A stretch of 64,000 bases of DNA from Algihabitans sp965233705 (GTDB lineage: Bacteria > Pseudomonadota > Alphaproteobacteria > Kiloniellales > DSM-21159), in NCBI GenBank assembly GCA_965233705.1, contig CBDDTF010000001.1, forward strand, positions 186,001 through 250,000, in the 5' to 3' direction. Made by a program: the position numbers and the translations under genes. Positions 43,147 to 51,804 of this stretch are shown piece by piece (position 1 is the first letter of the stretch; each line of letters begins with the position of its first letter). The notes beneath the pieces were generated by a model that was not told where the DNA came from, did no database searches, and saw only the letters and a list, made by a program, of their open reading frames with translations.

Positions 43147-44346
43147 ATGAGTGTTGCTGAGGCCTTGAGCATCGCGCGGCCGGGACTCCCGAATGAGCAG
43201 ACCGCCTCTTTGCAATTCAACGAGATGGTGGCCGACTTCTACGACGGGCCGCTCAACCAGGAGGCCTCTTGGGAACGCTCGCTTGACGCGGTGCGACGCT
43301 TCTTCCGCGCCAATTTCGCGGTGCTGATCGTGCGCTCGCCGCAGACCGGCGGAGGCCAGGCCAGCCCCTTCGGTGCCGGCTTCACGCTGACCTACAGCGG
43401 CGTGCGACAGGTTCCCAACGTGTCGGAGACCTACAGCAACCTCTACGCGGTCGACCTCTTCGTGAACCTCCCGGCCGACCGCGCGGTCACGGTTCGCGAT
43501 TTCGTGTCGGAGGAAGACTGGCTGGACCACGCCTTCTATCAACAGTTCCTGGCGCCGATGAACGTGTTCCACGTGCTCGGCATCGACACCTGCACCGCCA
43601 GCGGCGGCGGCTGCCAGCTCCGAATCTGCCGCGAGCGCGGCGCCGCCGCCTTCAGCGAGCGGGACAAGCGCTTCCTCGAGCTCTTCGCGGTCCACATGAA
43701 GCGCTGCCTCGCGCTGCACGCCAGGCAACACGAAGCCCGCTCGGCGAACCAACTGATCGCCAACGCCTTCGAGCGGCTGCTGTACGGCTGGGTCCTGCTC
43801 GACCAGGACGGGCTCGTCCTGCGCATGAACAGCGTCGCGGAAGACACCTTCGCCCGGCGCGACGGCCTGGCGCTCACCGGCCAGCGCGTCCACGCCCTTC
43901 AGGACAGCGAGAACAAGACGCTCAAGGACATCGTCGCCAGGGTTCTGGCCAAGGAGCGCTCGCAGGCCCCCAACCTGGTGGAGGCCATTTCCATCTCCCG
44001 CCCGCACAACGACTGTCCGCTGGGCGTGCTGGTGCGCCGGGTCGCGGCGGAGTCCTGGGTCGACGGCGACCGGCGGGCCTGCGCCGTCCTGCTGTTCCGC
44101 GACCCCTCGCGCACGGCGGAAACCTCGCAGGAGGCCATCCGCCGCCTGTTCGGCTTCACGCCGGCCGAAGCGGGACTGGCGATGATCCTCGCCGAGGGAC
44201 GGACCCTGGACGAGGCGGCGGGCGCGCTCAACGTCAGCATGAACACGGTGCGCACCCACCTGAAGTCCATGTTCCTGAAGACCGGCACCGCGCGCCAGAC
44301 CGACCTGGTGCGCATGCTGCTGGGCAGCGTGGCGACGATCTGCTGA
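43147..44346 (+). CDS. LuxR-family transcriptional regulator with PAS-like sensor region
   Basis: The 399-residue protein ends in a LuxR/GerE helix-turn-helix, with FTPAEAGLAMILAEGRTLDEAA and NVSMNTVRTHLKSMFLKTG. It has a PAS-like segment around YGWVLLDQDGLVLRMNSVAEDTF and no receiver or autoinducer domain is recognisable. The ATG at 43147 has AGGGAGG nine bases upstream; an ATG at 43138 abuts the ribosome site. It is the only plus-strand gene of the catabolic island and diverges from the ferredoxin operon, so it is likely the pathway regulator. Its ligand may be an aromatic substrate or intermediate. Confidence 0.85.
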   Translation: MSVAEALSIARPGLPNEQTASLQFNEMVADFYDGPLNQEASWERSLDAVRRFFRANFAVLIVRSPQTGGGQASPFGAGFTLTYSGVRQVPNVSETYSNLYAVDLFVNLPADRAVTVRDFVSEEDWLDHAFYQQFLAPMNVFHVLGIDTCTASGGGCQLRICRERGAAAFSERDKRFLELFAVHMKRCLALHARQHEARSANQLIANAFERLLYGWVLLDQDGLVLRMNSVAEDTFARRDGLALTGQRVHALQDSENKTLKDIVARVLAKERSQAPNLVEAISISRPHNDCPLGVLVRRVAAESWVDGDRRACAVLLFRDPSRTAETSQEAIRRLFGFTPAEAGLAMILAEGRTLDEAAGALNVSMNTVRTHLKSMFLKTGTARQTDLVRMLLGSVATIC

Positions 44347-44408
44347 GGCCGGCGCCCGCCCGGCGGACGGGGCACGAGGCACAGGCGACGGCGGACGGGA
44401 GATGGAGG

Positions 44409-44443
44409 GACGGGAGACGGGAGACGGGAGACGGGGGACGGGG
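44409..44443. repeat. 7-bp microsatellite, five copies
   Basis: GACGGGA or GACGGGG units are tandem at 44409-44443, with another GACGGGA at 44394-44400. They lie in the 125-nt convergent gap between the LuxR-type gene and the dioxygenase gene. No clear hairpin terminator is seen there. Confidence 0.85.
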
Positions 44444-44471
44444 GCCGCGCACCGCCCCGCCCCCGCGCCCG

Positions 44472-45401
44472 TCAGGTCATGACCGTCAGGAAGCGGTCGT
44501 TCATGACGCGATCGTGGTAGAAGATCCCCCGGCCGGCCTCGTCGAAGGTCCAGCGGATCGGCTGGTAGTCGGGGTAGGCCTGATAACCGCCGGCGAAGGT
44601 CTCGAAGCGATTGCCGGAGCGGTCGAAGGCATAGATCGTGGTGCCGCGCGTGATGCCGTGCCGGGTCGGCCCGATGTCGATCGACACGCGGTTCATCGAC
44701 ATCAGGTCGGCCGCCCGCAGCACCTTCTCCCAACTGTCGAGCAGGTAGGCCACGTGGTGCAGCTTGCCCGGCTCGTCGTGACGCACGAAGGCGATGTCGT
44801 GCGCCTTGTTGGAGGTCGACAGCCAGACCGCCAGGTCGCTCTCGCCGTCCGGCATCAGCACGTGCTCGACGAGGTAGAAGCCCAGCACCTCCTCGAACAG
44901 CTTCTGCACCTTCTCGATGTCGGGGCCGTAGAGCAGGCAGTGGTCCATGCGGGTCGGCGCGATCCCCCGCTCGGCCTCCGCGGTCCAGGCTTCGGGGTTG
45001 ACGTAGCTCTGGCCGTTGCCGACGTCCGCCTTCTCGGCATAGAGTTCGATCAGGTGGCCGCTGGCGGTCTCGAAGCGGACGCGCGGGCCGGTCTCCAACA
45101 GATCCCCGGCGGGGAGCCGCTCGGTCGGCACGCCGTAGGCCCGCAGGTCCGAGTCCAGCCGCTCGAGCGAATCCCGCGAGTCCACCTTGAAGCCGAAGAA
45201 GTCGATGCCCGCGCGGTCGGCCTGGCGCAGGACCAGGCTGTGGTGATCGCGCTCGTCCCAGGTCTTGAAGTAGACGCGGCCCGAGGGGTCGCGCCCCATC
45301 TGCCGCAGACCGAGCACGTTTTCGTAGAAGTCCGTGCCCTCCGCCAGGTCCAGCACCCGCAATTGGGCATGGCCGGGCCGCAGAATTCCCGTAAGCGCCA
45401 T
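44472..45401 (-). CDS. xylE: Catechol 2,3-dioxygenase (XylE-type, VOC fold)
   Basis: This is a class I extradiol dioxygenase that opens catechols next to the diol to 2-hydroxymuconic semialdehydes. Fe(II) ligands are visible: His153 in RMDHCLL, His216 in LHHVAYLLDSWE and Glu267 in GNRFETF. The C-terminal half has SIDIGPTRHGITRG as in XylE. At 309 residues it matches the family. The ATG at 45401 has GGGAGG 11 nt upstream. It is transcribed with the Usp-hemerythrin gene 18 nt upstream. Confidence 0.93.
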   Translation of the reverse strand: MALTGILRPGHAQLRVLDLAEGTDFYENVLGLRQMGRDPSGRVYFKTWDERDHHSLVLRQADRAGIDFFGFKVDSRDSLERLDSDLRAYGVPTERLPAGDLLETGPRVRFETASGHLIELYAEKADVGNGQSYVNPEAWTAEAERGIAPTRMDHCLLYGPDIEKVQKLFEEVLGFYLVEHVLMPDGESDLAVWLSTSNKAHDIAFVRHDEPGKLHHVAYLLDSWEKVLRAADLMSMNRVSIDIGPTRHGITRGTTIYAFDRSGNRFETFAGGYQAYPDYQPIRWTFDEAGRGIFYHDRVMNDRFLTVMT

Positions 45402-45419
45402 GGCGACAGTCACCTCCCC

Positions 45420-46496
45420 TTAGTTCTGACGTTCGTTGCCGCACCCGCCGAGTGGCAGGCCTTCGTCGTGCAGGGCCTTTGCGGGCGCATGGTTCATGAT
45501 CTGCGCGAAGAGTCGGTCGTAGCCCTCCGCGACCTCGGGGTCGAAGCAGGGATCGCCGTTCGCGGCGAAGGCCGCGGCGATCTCGCGTACATCCGCCGGA
45601 CCGAGGTGTTCCGCGGCGGCGGGCAGGACCGCCTGCTCCTCCAGGCGCATATGCGCCCAGACCGCTTGCGCCAGGGCCTCGGCGGCCGCGGCGAACGCCG
45701 GGAAGGCCGGCGCGCCCTCGGCGGCGTAGCGCGCCAGGGCGCTGCGCAGGTCCTCGACCAACGCGAGTTCGCGCCGATGCTGCCGCTCCAGCTCGGCGAC
45801 CACCGCGTCGAGCTCGCGCGTGCGGCTCTGGAGCCGCGCGAAGAGGTAGCGCTCCTCCTTGGGGTGATGCAGCTTTTCGGGATAGTCCCGGATGTAGCGC
45901 AGCATCGCCTCCAGCAGCGCGAAGTCGGGCGCTGCCCCCGCCGTGCGGATACGGGCAACCGCCTCGCGCAGGGCGTTGAGCACCGCCGCCAGGGAGAGGT
46001 GCTCGCGGTGGATCGCCATCACCACGGGGTTGCGCCGCCAGGCCTCGGCGCGCGCCGCCATGCCGCTGACCAGCACCGGAACCGGCGAGCGGGCCAGCAC
46101 CTTGCGGGTCTGCGAGCCGAGCACCAGCCCCGGCCAGCCGCGCCGGCCGCGCGAAGCCATGAAGATCAGGTCGCAGCCCTCGTCCCGGGCAACCTCCAGA
46201 ATCGCCTCGTAGGGCCGGTCGGCGGTGCGCACCACGGCGGCGCAGGGCACCGTCTGCAGGCGCGCCTCCGCCACCGCCCGGGCGAGCAGCCCGCGGGCCG
46301 GACCGGCGGCATGCTCGAGAAAGTCCGCCGGATCGACCGCGCGCTCCAGCGCGCCGCCGTCGGTGGCGCCGTAGTCCCGGCGCGCCGTCACGAAGGTGAT
46401 CCGCGCGCCCAGGCCGCGGGCGAACTCGACCGCCTCGCCGACCGCCTCGGCTGAAAGCTCGGACCCGTCGGTGGGCACCAGCAGGTGCTTGTACAT
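45420..46496 (-). CDS. Universal stress protein domain fused to hemerythrin-like domain
   Basis: Residues 1-148 are a UspA domain, starting MYKHLLVPTDGSELS and ending with the ATP-loop-like SRGRRGWPGLVLGSQTRKVL. Residues about 155-330 form a hemerythrin HHE four-helix bundle, with HREHLS, EKLHHPKEERYLF, RQHRRELALVEDL and AHMRLEEQAVLP as di-iron ligand helices. The protein could sense oxygen, iron or reactive species, or protect the iron of the adjacent extradiol dioxygenase. That partnership is inferred from the 18-nt spacing. GAGGAGG precedes the ATG. Confidence 0.87.
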   Translation of the reverse strand: MYKHLLVPTDGSELSAEAVGEAVEFARGLGARITFVTARRDYGATDGGALERAVDPADFLEHAAGPARGLLARAVAEARLQTVPCAAVVRTADRPYEAILEVARDEGCDLIFMASRGRRGWPGLVLGSQTRKVLARSPVPVLVSGMAARAEAWRRNPVVMAIHREHLSLAAVLNALREAVARIRTAGAAPDFALLEAMLRYIRDYPEKLHHPKEERYLFARLQSRTRELDAVVAELERQHRRELALVEDLRSALARYAAEGAPAFPAFAAAAEALAQAVWAHMRLEEQAVLPAAAEHLGPADVREIAAAFAANGDPCFDPEVAEGYDRLFAQIMNHAPAKALHDEGLPLGGCGNERQN

Positions 46497-46563
46497 ACCG
46501 CCTCCTCGCGCACGGCGCGGCTTGGAGCAGGTGGCGATCGGACGGCTCCGCCGCGCGAGAGCA

Positions 46564-46695
46564 GATTGTCATCGTTTGGACCCACGGCGTGGGTCCGCCG
46601 GTCACAAGAAACCTGCTCTACACCAAAGGGTTGGACTGATTTTTCGCGACCGGCGGACGCACTGACGCGCGTCCAAACGGTCGCAAATCACGCTA
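46564..46695. repeat. Composite palindromic repeat, copy B
   Basis: Hairpin one has GGACCCAC (46578-46585) and GTGGGTCC (46589-46596). A linker with AACCTGCTCTACACCAAAGG follows. Hairpin two (46646-46684) has GCGACCG/CGGTCGC arms and GGACGC/GCGTCC inner stems. The element ends AAATCACGCTAG, whose CTA is the complement of the nahE TAG stop. The linker recurs in copies D and E with only a few differences. Confidence 0.87.
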
Positions 46696-47682
46696 GGCCG
46701 CCTGCGCCAGGTCGCGGTAGATCTCGGCCCACATGGCGCCCGATTTGCGCGCGCCGTCGAGATAGGGCTCGGGAACCAGGTGGTAGGGCGGGCGAATGGG
46801 GCCGGTCTTGATCAGCCCGCCGGCCTCCATGCGCGCCTTCTCCAGCCCGATGTTGTAGGTCGAGAAGGTCTTGAAGCTGCCGTCGGGGAACAGCGGCGCG
46901 GCGGTCGCGCCCAGGCGCCCGTTGAAGGCCTTGGCCTCGCCCCAGTCGCCGGTCTCGCGGGCCCGCGCGACCAGGTCGCGCAGGCGGGTCGAGACCGTCG
47001 GCCCGCAGACCGCGCCCGAGCTCCAGAAGGCATCGACAAACTCGTCGGTGCGGGCGGCGGCGTAGTAGTCGAAGTCGATCGGCATCAGCTTGATCCTGCC
47101 GCGCGTCAGGCGCAGGTCCGTCGCCAGGGCGCCGATGCCCAGGTACTTCGCGGTCACCACCTGCGGGATCTCCGCCACCTGCGCCCAGAAGGGGCGCGGA
47201 AACTCGAACTTGAAGGCCTCGGGGTTGGCGTAGACGGCGATGTTCATCTCCGGCACCGCTTCGGCCACATCCTTGTAGAACTGGACCGCGACCGCGACGC
47301 TCGGCGCGCACCACATGGGCAGGCCGAGCATCGTTCCGTCGGCGCCCAGGTCGTGGGCGAAGCGGGTCTGCGCCACCGTCTCGCGGGTGTTCAACGCGGT
47401 GGTGCCGACGAAGACCGGCACGCGCCCGGCCGCGGTCTCCACCAGCGCGGCCATGAAGGCCTTCTTCTCGTCCCAGGTCAGGGTGGCGCACTCGCCGAGC
47501 GTGCCCATGCTGAGGATGCCGTCGACGCCGCCGTCGATCAGCAGCTCGACCATGCGCGCGGTCTCGTCCAGGTCGACCGTGTCGGTGGCGCGCCAGTCGC
47601 TGGCGCCCGGCTTGGCGGGCGTGGGCACGATCGCCCAGGCCCCCGTGATGTCGCGGACGTCCAGCAGTCCGGTTCGGCTCAT
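46693..47682 (-). CDS. nahE: trans-o-hydroxybenzylidenepyruvate hydratase-aldolase (NahE family)
   Basis: The 329-residue DapA/NAL-superfamily enzyme has the NahE-type N-terminus (DITGAWAIVPTPAKPGASDW), ILSMGTLGECATLTWDEK, YANPEAFKFEFPRPFW and the Schiff-base Lys179 in VVTAKYLGIG. In naphthalene degradation this enzyme releases pyruvate and an aromatic aldehyde from the opened ring. Its presence is strong evidence for a bicyclic or chromene-type intermediate. The ATG follows GAGGAG. It lies 49 nt after the HsaA-like monooxygenase gene. Confidence 0.9.
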   Translation of the reverse strand: MSRTGLLDVRDITGAWAIVPTPAKPGASDWRATDTVDLDETARMVELLIDGGVDGILSMGTLGECATLTWDEKKAFMAALVETAAGRVPVFVGTTALNTRETVAQTRFAHDLGADGTMLGLPMWCAPSVAVAVQFYKDVAEAVPEMNIAVYANPEAFKFEFPRPFWAQVAEIPQVVTAKYLGIGALATDLRLTRGRIKLMPIDFDYYAAARTDEFVDAFWSSGAVCGPTVSTRLRDLVARARETGDWGEAKAFNGRLGATAAPLFPDGSFKTFSTYNIGLEKARMEAGGLIKTGPIRPPYHLVPEPYLDGARKSGAMWAEIYRDLAQAA

Positions 47683-47731
47683 GTGGTGACTCCTCGCGAA
47701 AAGGGTGTCGCTCGCCGGGCGCGCGCGGCGC

Positions 47732-48937
47732 CTAGCAGATCGGGGAGACGTCCTCGGCCCCCAGCAGCAGCGAGCCGAGGTTGATCGCCATGCCTTCGGA
47801 GTGCATGGCGATGTGGTTGCTGCCGGCCAGGACGTTGCGCAGGACGGCCTGAATCCGGTTCTCCAGCAGAATTCCGCGCGCGCCCGTGGCCTTGTAGAGG
47901 AGCAGCGCCGCCTCCTCGCAGTCCTTGCCGCACTGGGCCGCCTCGGCCATGTAGTGCAGCCGCTCGGGCACCGGGATCGGCGCGCCGCGCTCGATGTAGG
48001 CTGTCATCTCGGCGACGATCCGCTCGACCCGGGAAATGGCGCCGCGCACCAGCACCTCGGCCTTGCCCAGCCGCGCCCGCACGAAGGGGTCCTGGGTGGC
48101 GGGCGCCCGGCCCTTGCCCATGTCGAAGCTGCCGACGCGCGGGCCCATCTGCGTGATCAGCTCGTCGATGCCGCCCCGGGTGCCGCCGATGACGGCCGAG
48201 GCCACGCAGAGCCCGAAGGCGACCCAGAAGGGATAGCGGTAGGCCGGCGGCAGCCGGTCCTGGCCCCGCATCAGGTGGGCGTCATGCAGGCTGTGGGAGC
48301 GGGCCGCCGGAACGAAGACCTCCGCGATCTCCACGCTCTTGCTGCCGGTGCCGGCCAGGCCGAAGGCCCGCCAGGAGTCCGGCGCGACCCGGTACTGCTC
48401 CGCCGGAACCAGGCAGACGCGGTAGTCGGGCCGCTCCTGCCCCGGCAGGGCGACCATGCCCCCGACCACCACGAAGGCCGCGTGATCGATGCCGCTGCAG
48501 AACTTCCAGGTTCCATCTACGCGGTAGCCGCCGTCGACCCTCTCCATCTTGCCGAGCGGCGCGTAGGAGGAGGCGACCAGGGCGTCGGGGTCCTCGCCCC
48601 AGACCGCCGCGCAGGCCGCCTCGCCCATCATGTAGATCTCGTAGCTGTGCAGGGCGAGCACCATCAGCACCCAGCCGCTCGACATGCAGCCGCGGCCGAC
48701 CTCGTGCAGCACCCGGTAGAGCGTCAGCGGCGTCATGCCGTAGCCGCCGTACGCGACGGGCTGGACGATCTTGAAGAAGCCGGCCTCGCGGAAGGCCGCG
48801 ACCACCTCGGCCGGCACCGTGCCGTCCGCCTCGCACTGGGCCGCGCGCTCCCTGAGAAAGGGGATCAGGTCGGTGGCGCGTGCGATCAGCGCCTCTTCCG
48901 TCGGACAGGACTCGGCTTCAACCCTGGCCATTGCCAT
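47732..48937 (-). CDS. Group D flavin monooxygenase, acyl-CoA dehydrogenase fold (HsaA/HpaH C2-like)
   Basis: The 401-residue protein has the acyl-CoA dehydrogenase fold but the character of FMNH2/FADH2-dependent aromatic hydroxylases such as HsaA: QPVAYGGYGMTPLTLYRVL, GWVLMVLALHSYEI and a C-terminal GRxIL-like helix ending NHIAMHSEGMAINL. These enzymes hydroxylate phenols ortho to the hydroxyl group, using reduced flavin from a separate reductase. The reductase at 58337 could serve it. It may make the catechol cleaved by the XylE-type or LigAB-type dioxygenase. The 108-nt gap upstream separates it from the RND gene. Confidence 0.82.
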   Translation of the reverse strand: MAMARVEAESCPTEEALIARATDLIPFLRERAAQCEADGTVPAEVVAAFREAGFFKIVQPVAYGGYGMTPLTLYRVLHEVGRGCMSSGWVLMVLALHSYEIYMMGEAACAAVWGEDPDALVASSYAPLGKMERVDGGYRVDGTWKFCSGIDHAAFVVVGGMVALPGQERPDYRVCLVPAEQYRVAPDSWRAFGLAGTGSKSVEIAEVFVPAARSHSLHDAHLMRGQDRLPPAYRYPFWVAFGLCVASAVIGGTRGGIDELITQMGPRVGSFDMGKGRAPATQDPFVRARLGKAEVLVRGAISRVERIVAEMTAYIERGAPIPVPERLHYMAEAAQCGKDCEEAALLLYKATGARGILLENRIQAVLRNVLAGSNHIAMHSEGMAINLGSLLLGAEDVSPIC

Positions 48938-49045
48938 AACAAGCTTCCCTGTTCTTCACTCGATCGCAGAAGTATTCACACCACCGGCGAAGACACCTCC
49001 TTATGAAGGCGTAACTTCAGCGGCTTTATTTCCACATTGGGAAAA

Positions 49046-51493
49046 CTATTCGAGCGCCCGGGGCGAGGTCATCACCCAATCGGGTGACGTCTTTGGCGCC
49101 AGCGCCGCGCGGTCGCGCAGGTCCGCCGGGCGCAGCAGGAAATGCGCCAGGGCCGGCAGCAGCACCAGTGCGCCGACCATGTTCCACAGGAACATGAAGG
49201 CGAGCAGAATGCCCATGTCGGCCTGGAACTTGATCGGCGACCAGGCCCAGGTCGTCACCGCGACCGCCAGGGTGACGCCGGTCAGCATCACCACCCGGCC
49301 GGTGAAGCGCAGCGCGCCGTGGTAGGCCTGGCTCACCCCCTCGCGCTGGCGCAGCCGGTTGAGCATCACCGTGAGGACGTAGAGCGCGTAGTCGATGCCG
49401 ATGCCGACCCCCAGGGCGATCACCGGCAAGGTGGCCACCTTGACGCCGATGCCGAGCACCACCATCAGCGCCTCGCAGAGGATCGAGGTCAGGGCCAGCG
49501 GCAGGATCGCCACCACCACCGCCCGCCAGGAGCGAAAGGTCAGCCAGCACAGCAGCGTCACCGCGCCGTAGACCCACAACAGCATGCTGTTGGAAGCGCT
49601 CTCGACGACGATGTTGGTGGCGGCCTCGATGCCGGCGCTGCCCGCCGCCATGAGGAAGCGCACGCGCTCGCCGTTCTGCGCCGCGGCGAAGGCCTCGACG
49701 TGGTCGACCACCCGGGCCAGCGTGTCGGCCTTGTGGTCGGCGAGATAGACGAACAGCGTCAGCAGGCTGCAGTCGCGATTGAACAGCTCGCGCGGGGCGC
49801 GGGTCTGCACCGCGCCCAGCGCCGCCCGGTTGGCGATCAGGGAGTGCCACTTGAAGTTGCCCTCGTTGTAGCCGGCGGTGAAGCGCTTGGCCAGGTCGGC
49901 CAGGGACTCGGTGGAATCCACGCCGGGAAGCTGCTCCAGCTCCCAGGCGAGCTGGTCGACCTTCTGCAGTGTGGCGTACTCCGTGCAGGCGTCGGGCGGC
50001 GTGCGCACCATGACGACGAAGACGTCGCTGCTCGCCTGGTAGTTCTCCACCATGAAGGCGTTGTCCCGGTTGTAGCGGGAGTCGGCGCGCAGCTCGGGCG
50101 CGCCGGGATCGAGGTCGCCGACCTTCAGGTCCCGACTGATGCCCAGGGCGGCCACGGCCAGCACGGCGGCGATGATGACCGTGGGACCGGCCCAGCGCCG
50201 CGTCGTGAAGCGCTCCAACAGACGGAAGAGAGCGTTCTCCCGGCTGCTGTCGTCCTCCTGCTCCAGGCGCAGGCTGCGCCGCGCGGCGGTCGGACTGACG
50301 CCGGCGTAGGACAGCAGGACCGGCAAAAGGATCAGGTTGGTCAGGATGAGCACCGCCACGCCCAGGCTGGACAGCAGGGCCAGGTCCTGAATCGCCTCGA
50401 TCTCGATGACCAGCAGAACGGCGAAGCCGACCGCGTCGCACAGCAGGGCGGTCATGCCGGCGGCGAACAGCCGGCGGAAGGTATAGCGCGCGGCCACCAC
50501 CCGATGGGTGCCGCGGCCGATGTCCTGCATGATCCCGTTCATCTTCTGGGCGCCGTGACTCATGCCGATCGCGAAGATCAGGAAGGGCACCAGGATCGAG
50601 TAGGGATCGAGCTCGAAGCCGAGACCGGCCAGCAACCCCATCTGCCAGACCACGGCGATCAGCGAGCAGCTCGTCACCAGCAGGGTGCTGCGCAGACAGC
50701 GGGTGTAGGCGAACAGCACGCTCATGCAGATCAGCGCGGCCGCCGCGAAGAAGAGCAGGATCTTGCGCAGCCCGTCGATCAGGTCCGAGACGATCTTGGC
50801 GAAGCCGGTGATGTGCAGGCGCAGGCCGGCGTCCTGGAACTCGGCGCGGACCTCCTCCAGGCGCTGGCCGAAGGCCGCGTGATCCAGCGGCTCGCCGGTT
50901 TGCGGATTGACGTCGAGCAGCGGCACGAAGAGGACGCTGGAGCGGAAGTCGTCGGCGACCAGACGGCCGATCTCGCCCGACCGCTCGACGTTGCGGCGCA
51001 GCCGCTCGAGGCTCTCCGGCGTGCCGTCGAAGCCGTCCGGCACCACCGTGCCGCCGTCCAGCCCCTCCTCGGTGACCGCCGTCCAGCGCGTCGTCGGCGT
51101 CCAGAGCGACTTCATGAAGGGCCGGTCGACGCCGGGAAGCAGGAAGACGGCGTCGTTGATCCGCCGCAGCTTCTCCATGTAGTCGGCCTCGAAGATCGTG
51201 CCGTCGCGGTTCTCGACGGCGATGCGCACGGCACTGCCCAGCCCGCGCAAGTCCCCCTGGGCCTCCAGATAGTTGGCGACGTAGGGGTGGGTCTTCGGGA
51301 TCACCTTGTCGAAGCTGGCGCTCATGCGCAGGTCCAGCGACTGCCAGCCGAGCAGCAGGGTCGCGAGCAGGCAGGCCAAGACCACCCAGATGCGGTTGTT
51401 GAACAGCAGGCGTTCGGCCAGCGAGCCCGATCTCGGATCGAAGTCCTTGATGTCGATCACGACCGGATGGGGGGATGTCGTCCGACGAGCCAA
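49046..51493 (-). CDS. RND/MMPL-family membrane transporter
   Basis: The protein of about 815 residues has two repeats of the RND fold. Each has a lone first helix (IWVVLACLLATLLLGW; TVIIAAVLAVAALG), a large periplasmic loop and a cluster of helices. The second cluster includes LGVGIGIDYALYVLTVMLN with the acidic residue expected for proton coupling. The best start is TTG at 51493 with GGGAGG nine bases upstream; a GTG 13 codons further in and an upstream ATG are alternatives. It is grouped with YCF48-like, DUF1329 and DUF1302 genes, a set often linked to hydrophobic substrates. Confidence 0.85.
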   Translation of the reverse strand: MARRTTSPHPVVIDIKDFDPRSGSLAERLLFNNRIWVVLACLLATLLLGWQSLDLRMSASFDKVIPKTHPYVANYLEAQGDLRGLGSAVRIAVENRDGTIFEADYMEKLRRINDAVFLLPGVDRPFMKSLWTPTTRWTAVTEEGLDGGTVVPDGFDGTPESLERLRRNVERSGEIGRLVADDFRSSVLFVPLLDVNPQTGEPLDHAAFGQRLEEVRAEFQDAGLRLHITGFAKIVSDLIDGLRKILLFFAAAALICMSVLFAYTRCLRSTLLVTSCSLIAVVWQMGLLAGLGFELDPYSILVPFLIFAIGMSHGAQKMNGIMQDIGRGTHRVVAARYTFRRLFAAGMTALLCDAVGFAVLLVIEIEAIQDLALLSSLGVAVLILTNLILLPVLLSYAGVSPTAARRSLRLEQEDDSSRENALFRLLERFTTRRWAGPTVIIAAVLAVAALGISRDLKVGDLDPGAPELRADSRYNRDNAFMVENYQASSDVFVVMVRTPPDACTEYATLQKVDQLAWELEQLPGVDSTESLADLAKRFTAGYNEGNFKWHSLIANRAALGAVQTRAPRELFNRDCSLLTLFVYLADHKADTLARVVDHVEAFAAAQNGERVRFLMAAGSAGIEAATNIVVESASNSMLLWVYGAVTLLCWLTFRSWRAVVVAILPLALTSILCEALMVVLGIGVKVATLPVIALGVGIGIDYALYVLTVMLNRLRQREGVSQAYHGALRFTGRVVMLTGVTLAVAVTTWAWSPIKFQADMGILLAFMFLWNMVGALVLLPALAHFLLRPADLRDRAALAPKTSPDWVMTSPRALE

Positions 51494-51616
51494 GATGAAG
51501 CGCCTCCCGCGCGAAGGATCGAAGCCTGTGACGAAGCCGCCGGACCGCTGCGTGACCGCGTGAACGCCAGGCGCGCGCAAGCGCTCACGCGGCTCCGCTG
51601 CGACGTCGGATGCCTG

Positions 51617-51804
51617 GAGCGATGTCCGAACCGCGTGACCCGCCTTGGCGGGACGCCAGGTCGCAGAGCATCATTCCCAGCCCCTGGGGTCGGGCGGTTT
51701 TTGCGCGACCGGCGGACCCACCAAAGCGGGTCCACACGGTCGCAAACCGCCCGAGAGTGATTTGCCGCGACCGCCGGCCCCGCCAGGCAGACCCAGACGG
51801 TCAC
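51617..51804. repeat. Composite palindromic repeat, copy C
   Basis: The left part carries CGCCAGGTCGCAGAGCAT (51654-51671), the inverse of copy A. The central hairpin spans 51691-51753: CGGGCGGTTT/AAACCGCCCG outermost, GCGACCG/CGGTCGC next and GGACCC/GGGTCC inside. A third, weaker hairpin has GCGACCG (51767-51773) and CGGTCAC (51798-51804). The latter contains the complement of the YCF48-like gene's TGA stop. It fills most of the 307-nt gap before the RND gene. Confidence 0.85.

Noticed and set aside
42871..46605. A 1244-codon open frame on the minus strand
   Set aside because: It runs antisense through the LuxR-type gene and out of frame through the dioxygenase and Usp-hemerythrin genes. 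Its product is Arg/Gly/Ala-rich without domains, an artefact of high GC.
49142..51760. An 872-codon plus-strand open frame opposite the RND gene
   Set aside because: It is antisense to a clear RND transporter, rich in His/Gln/Arg/Gly and without recognisable motifs.
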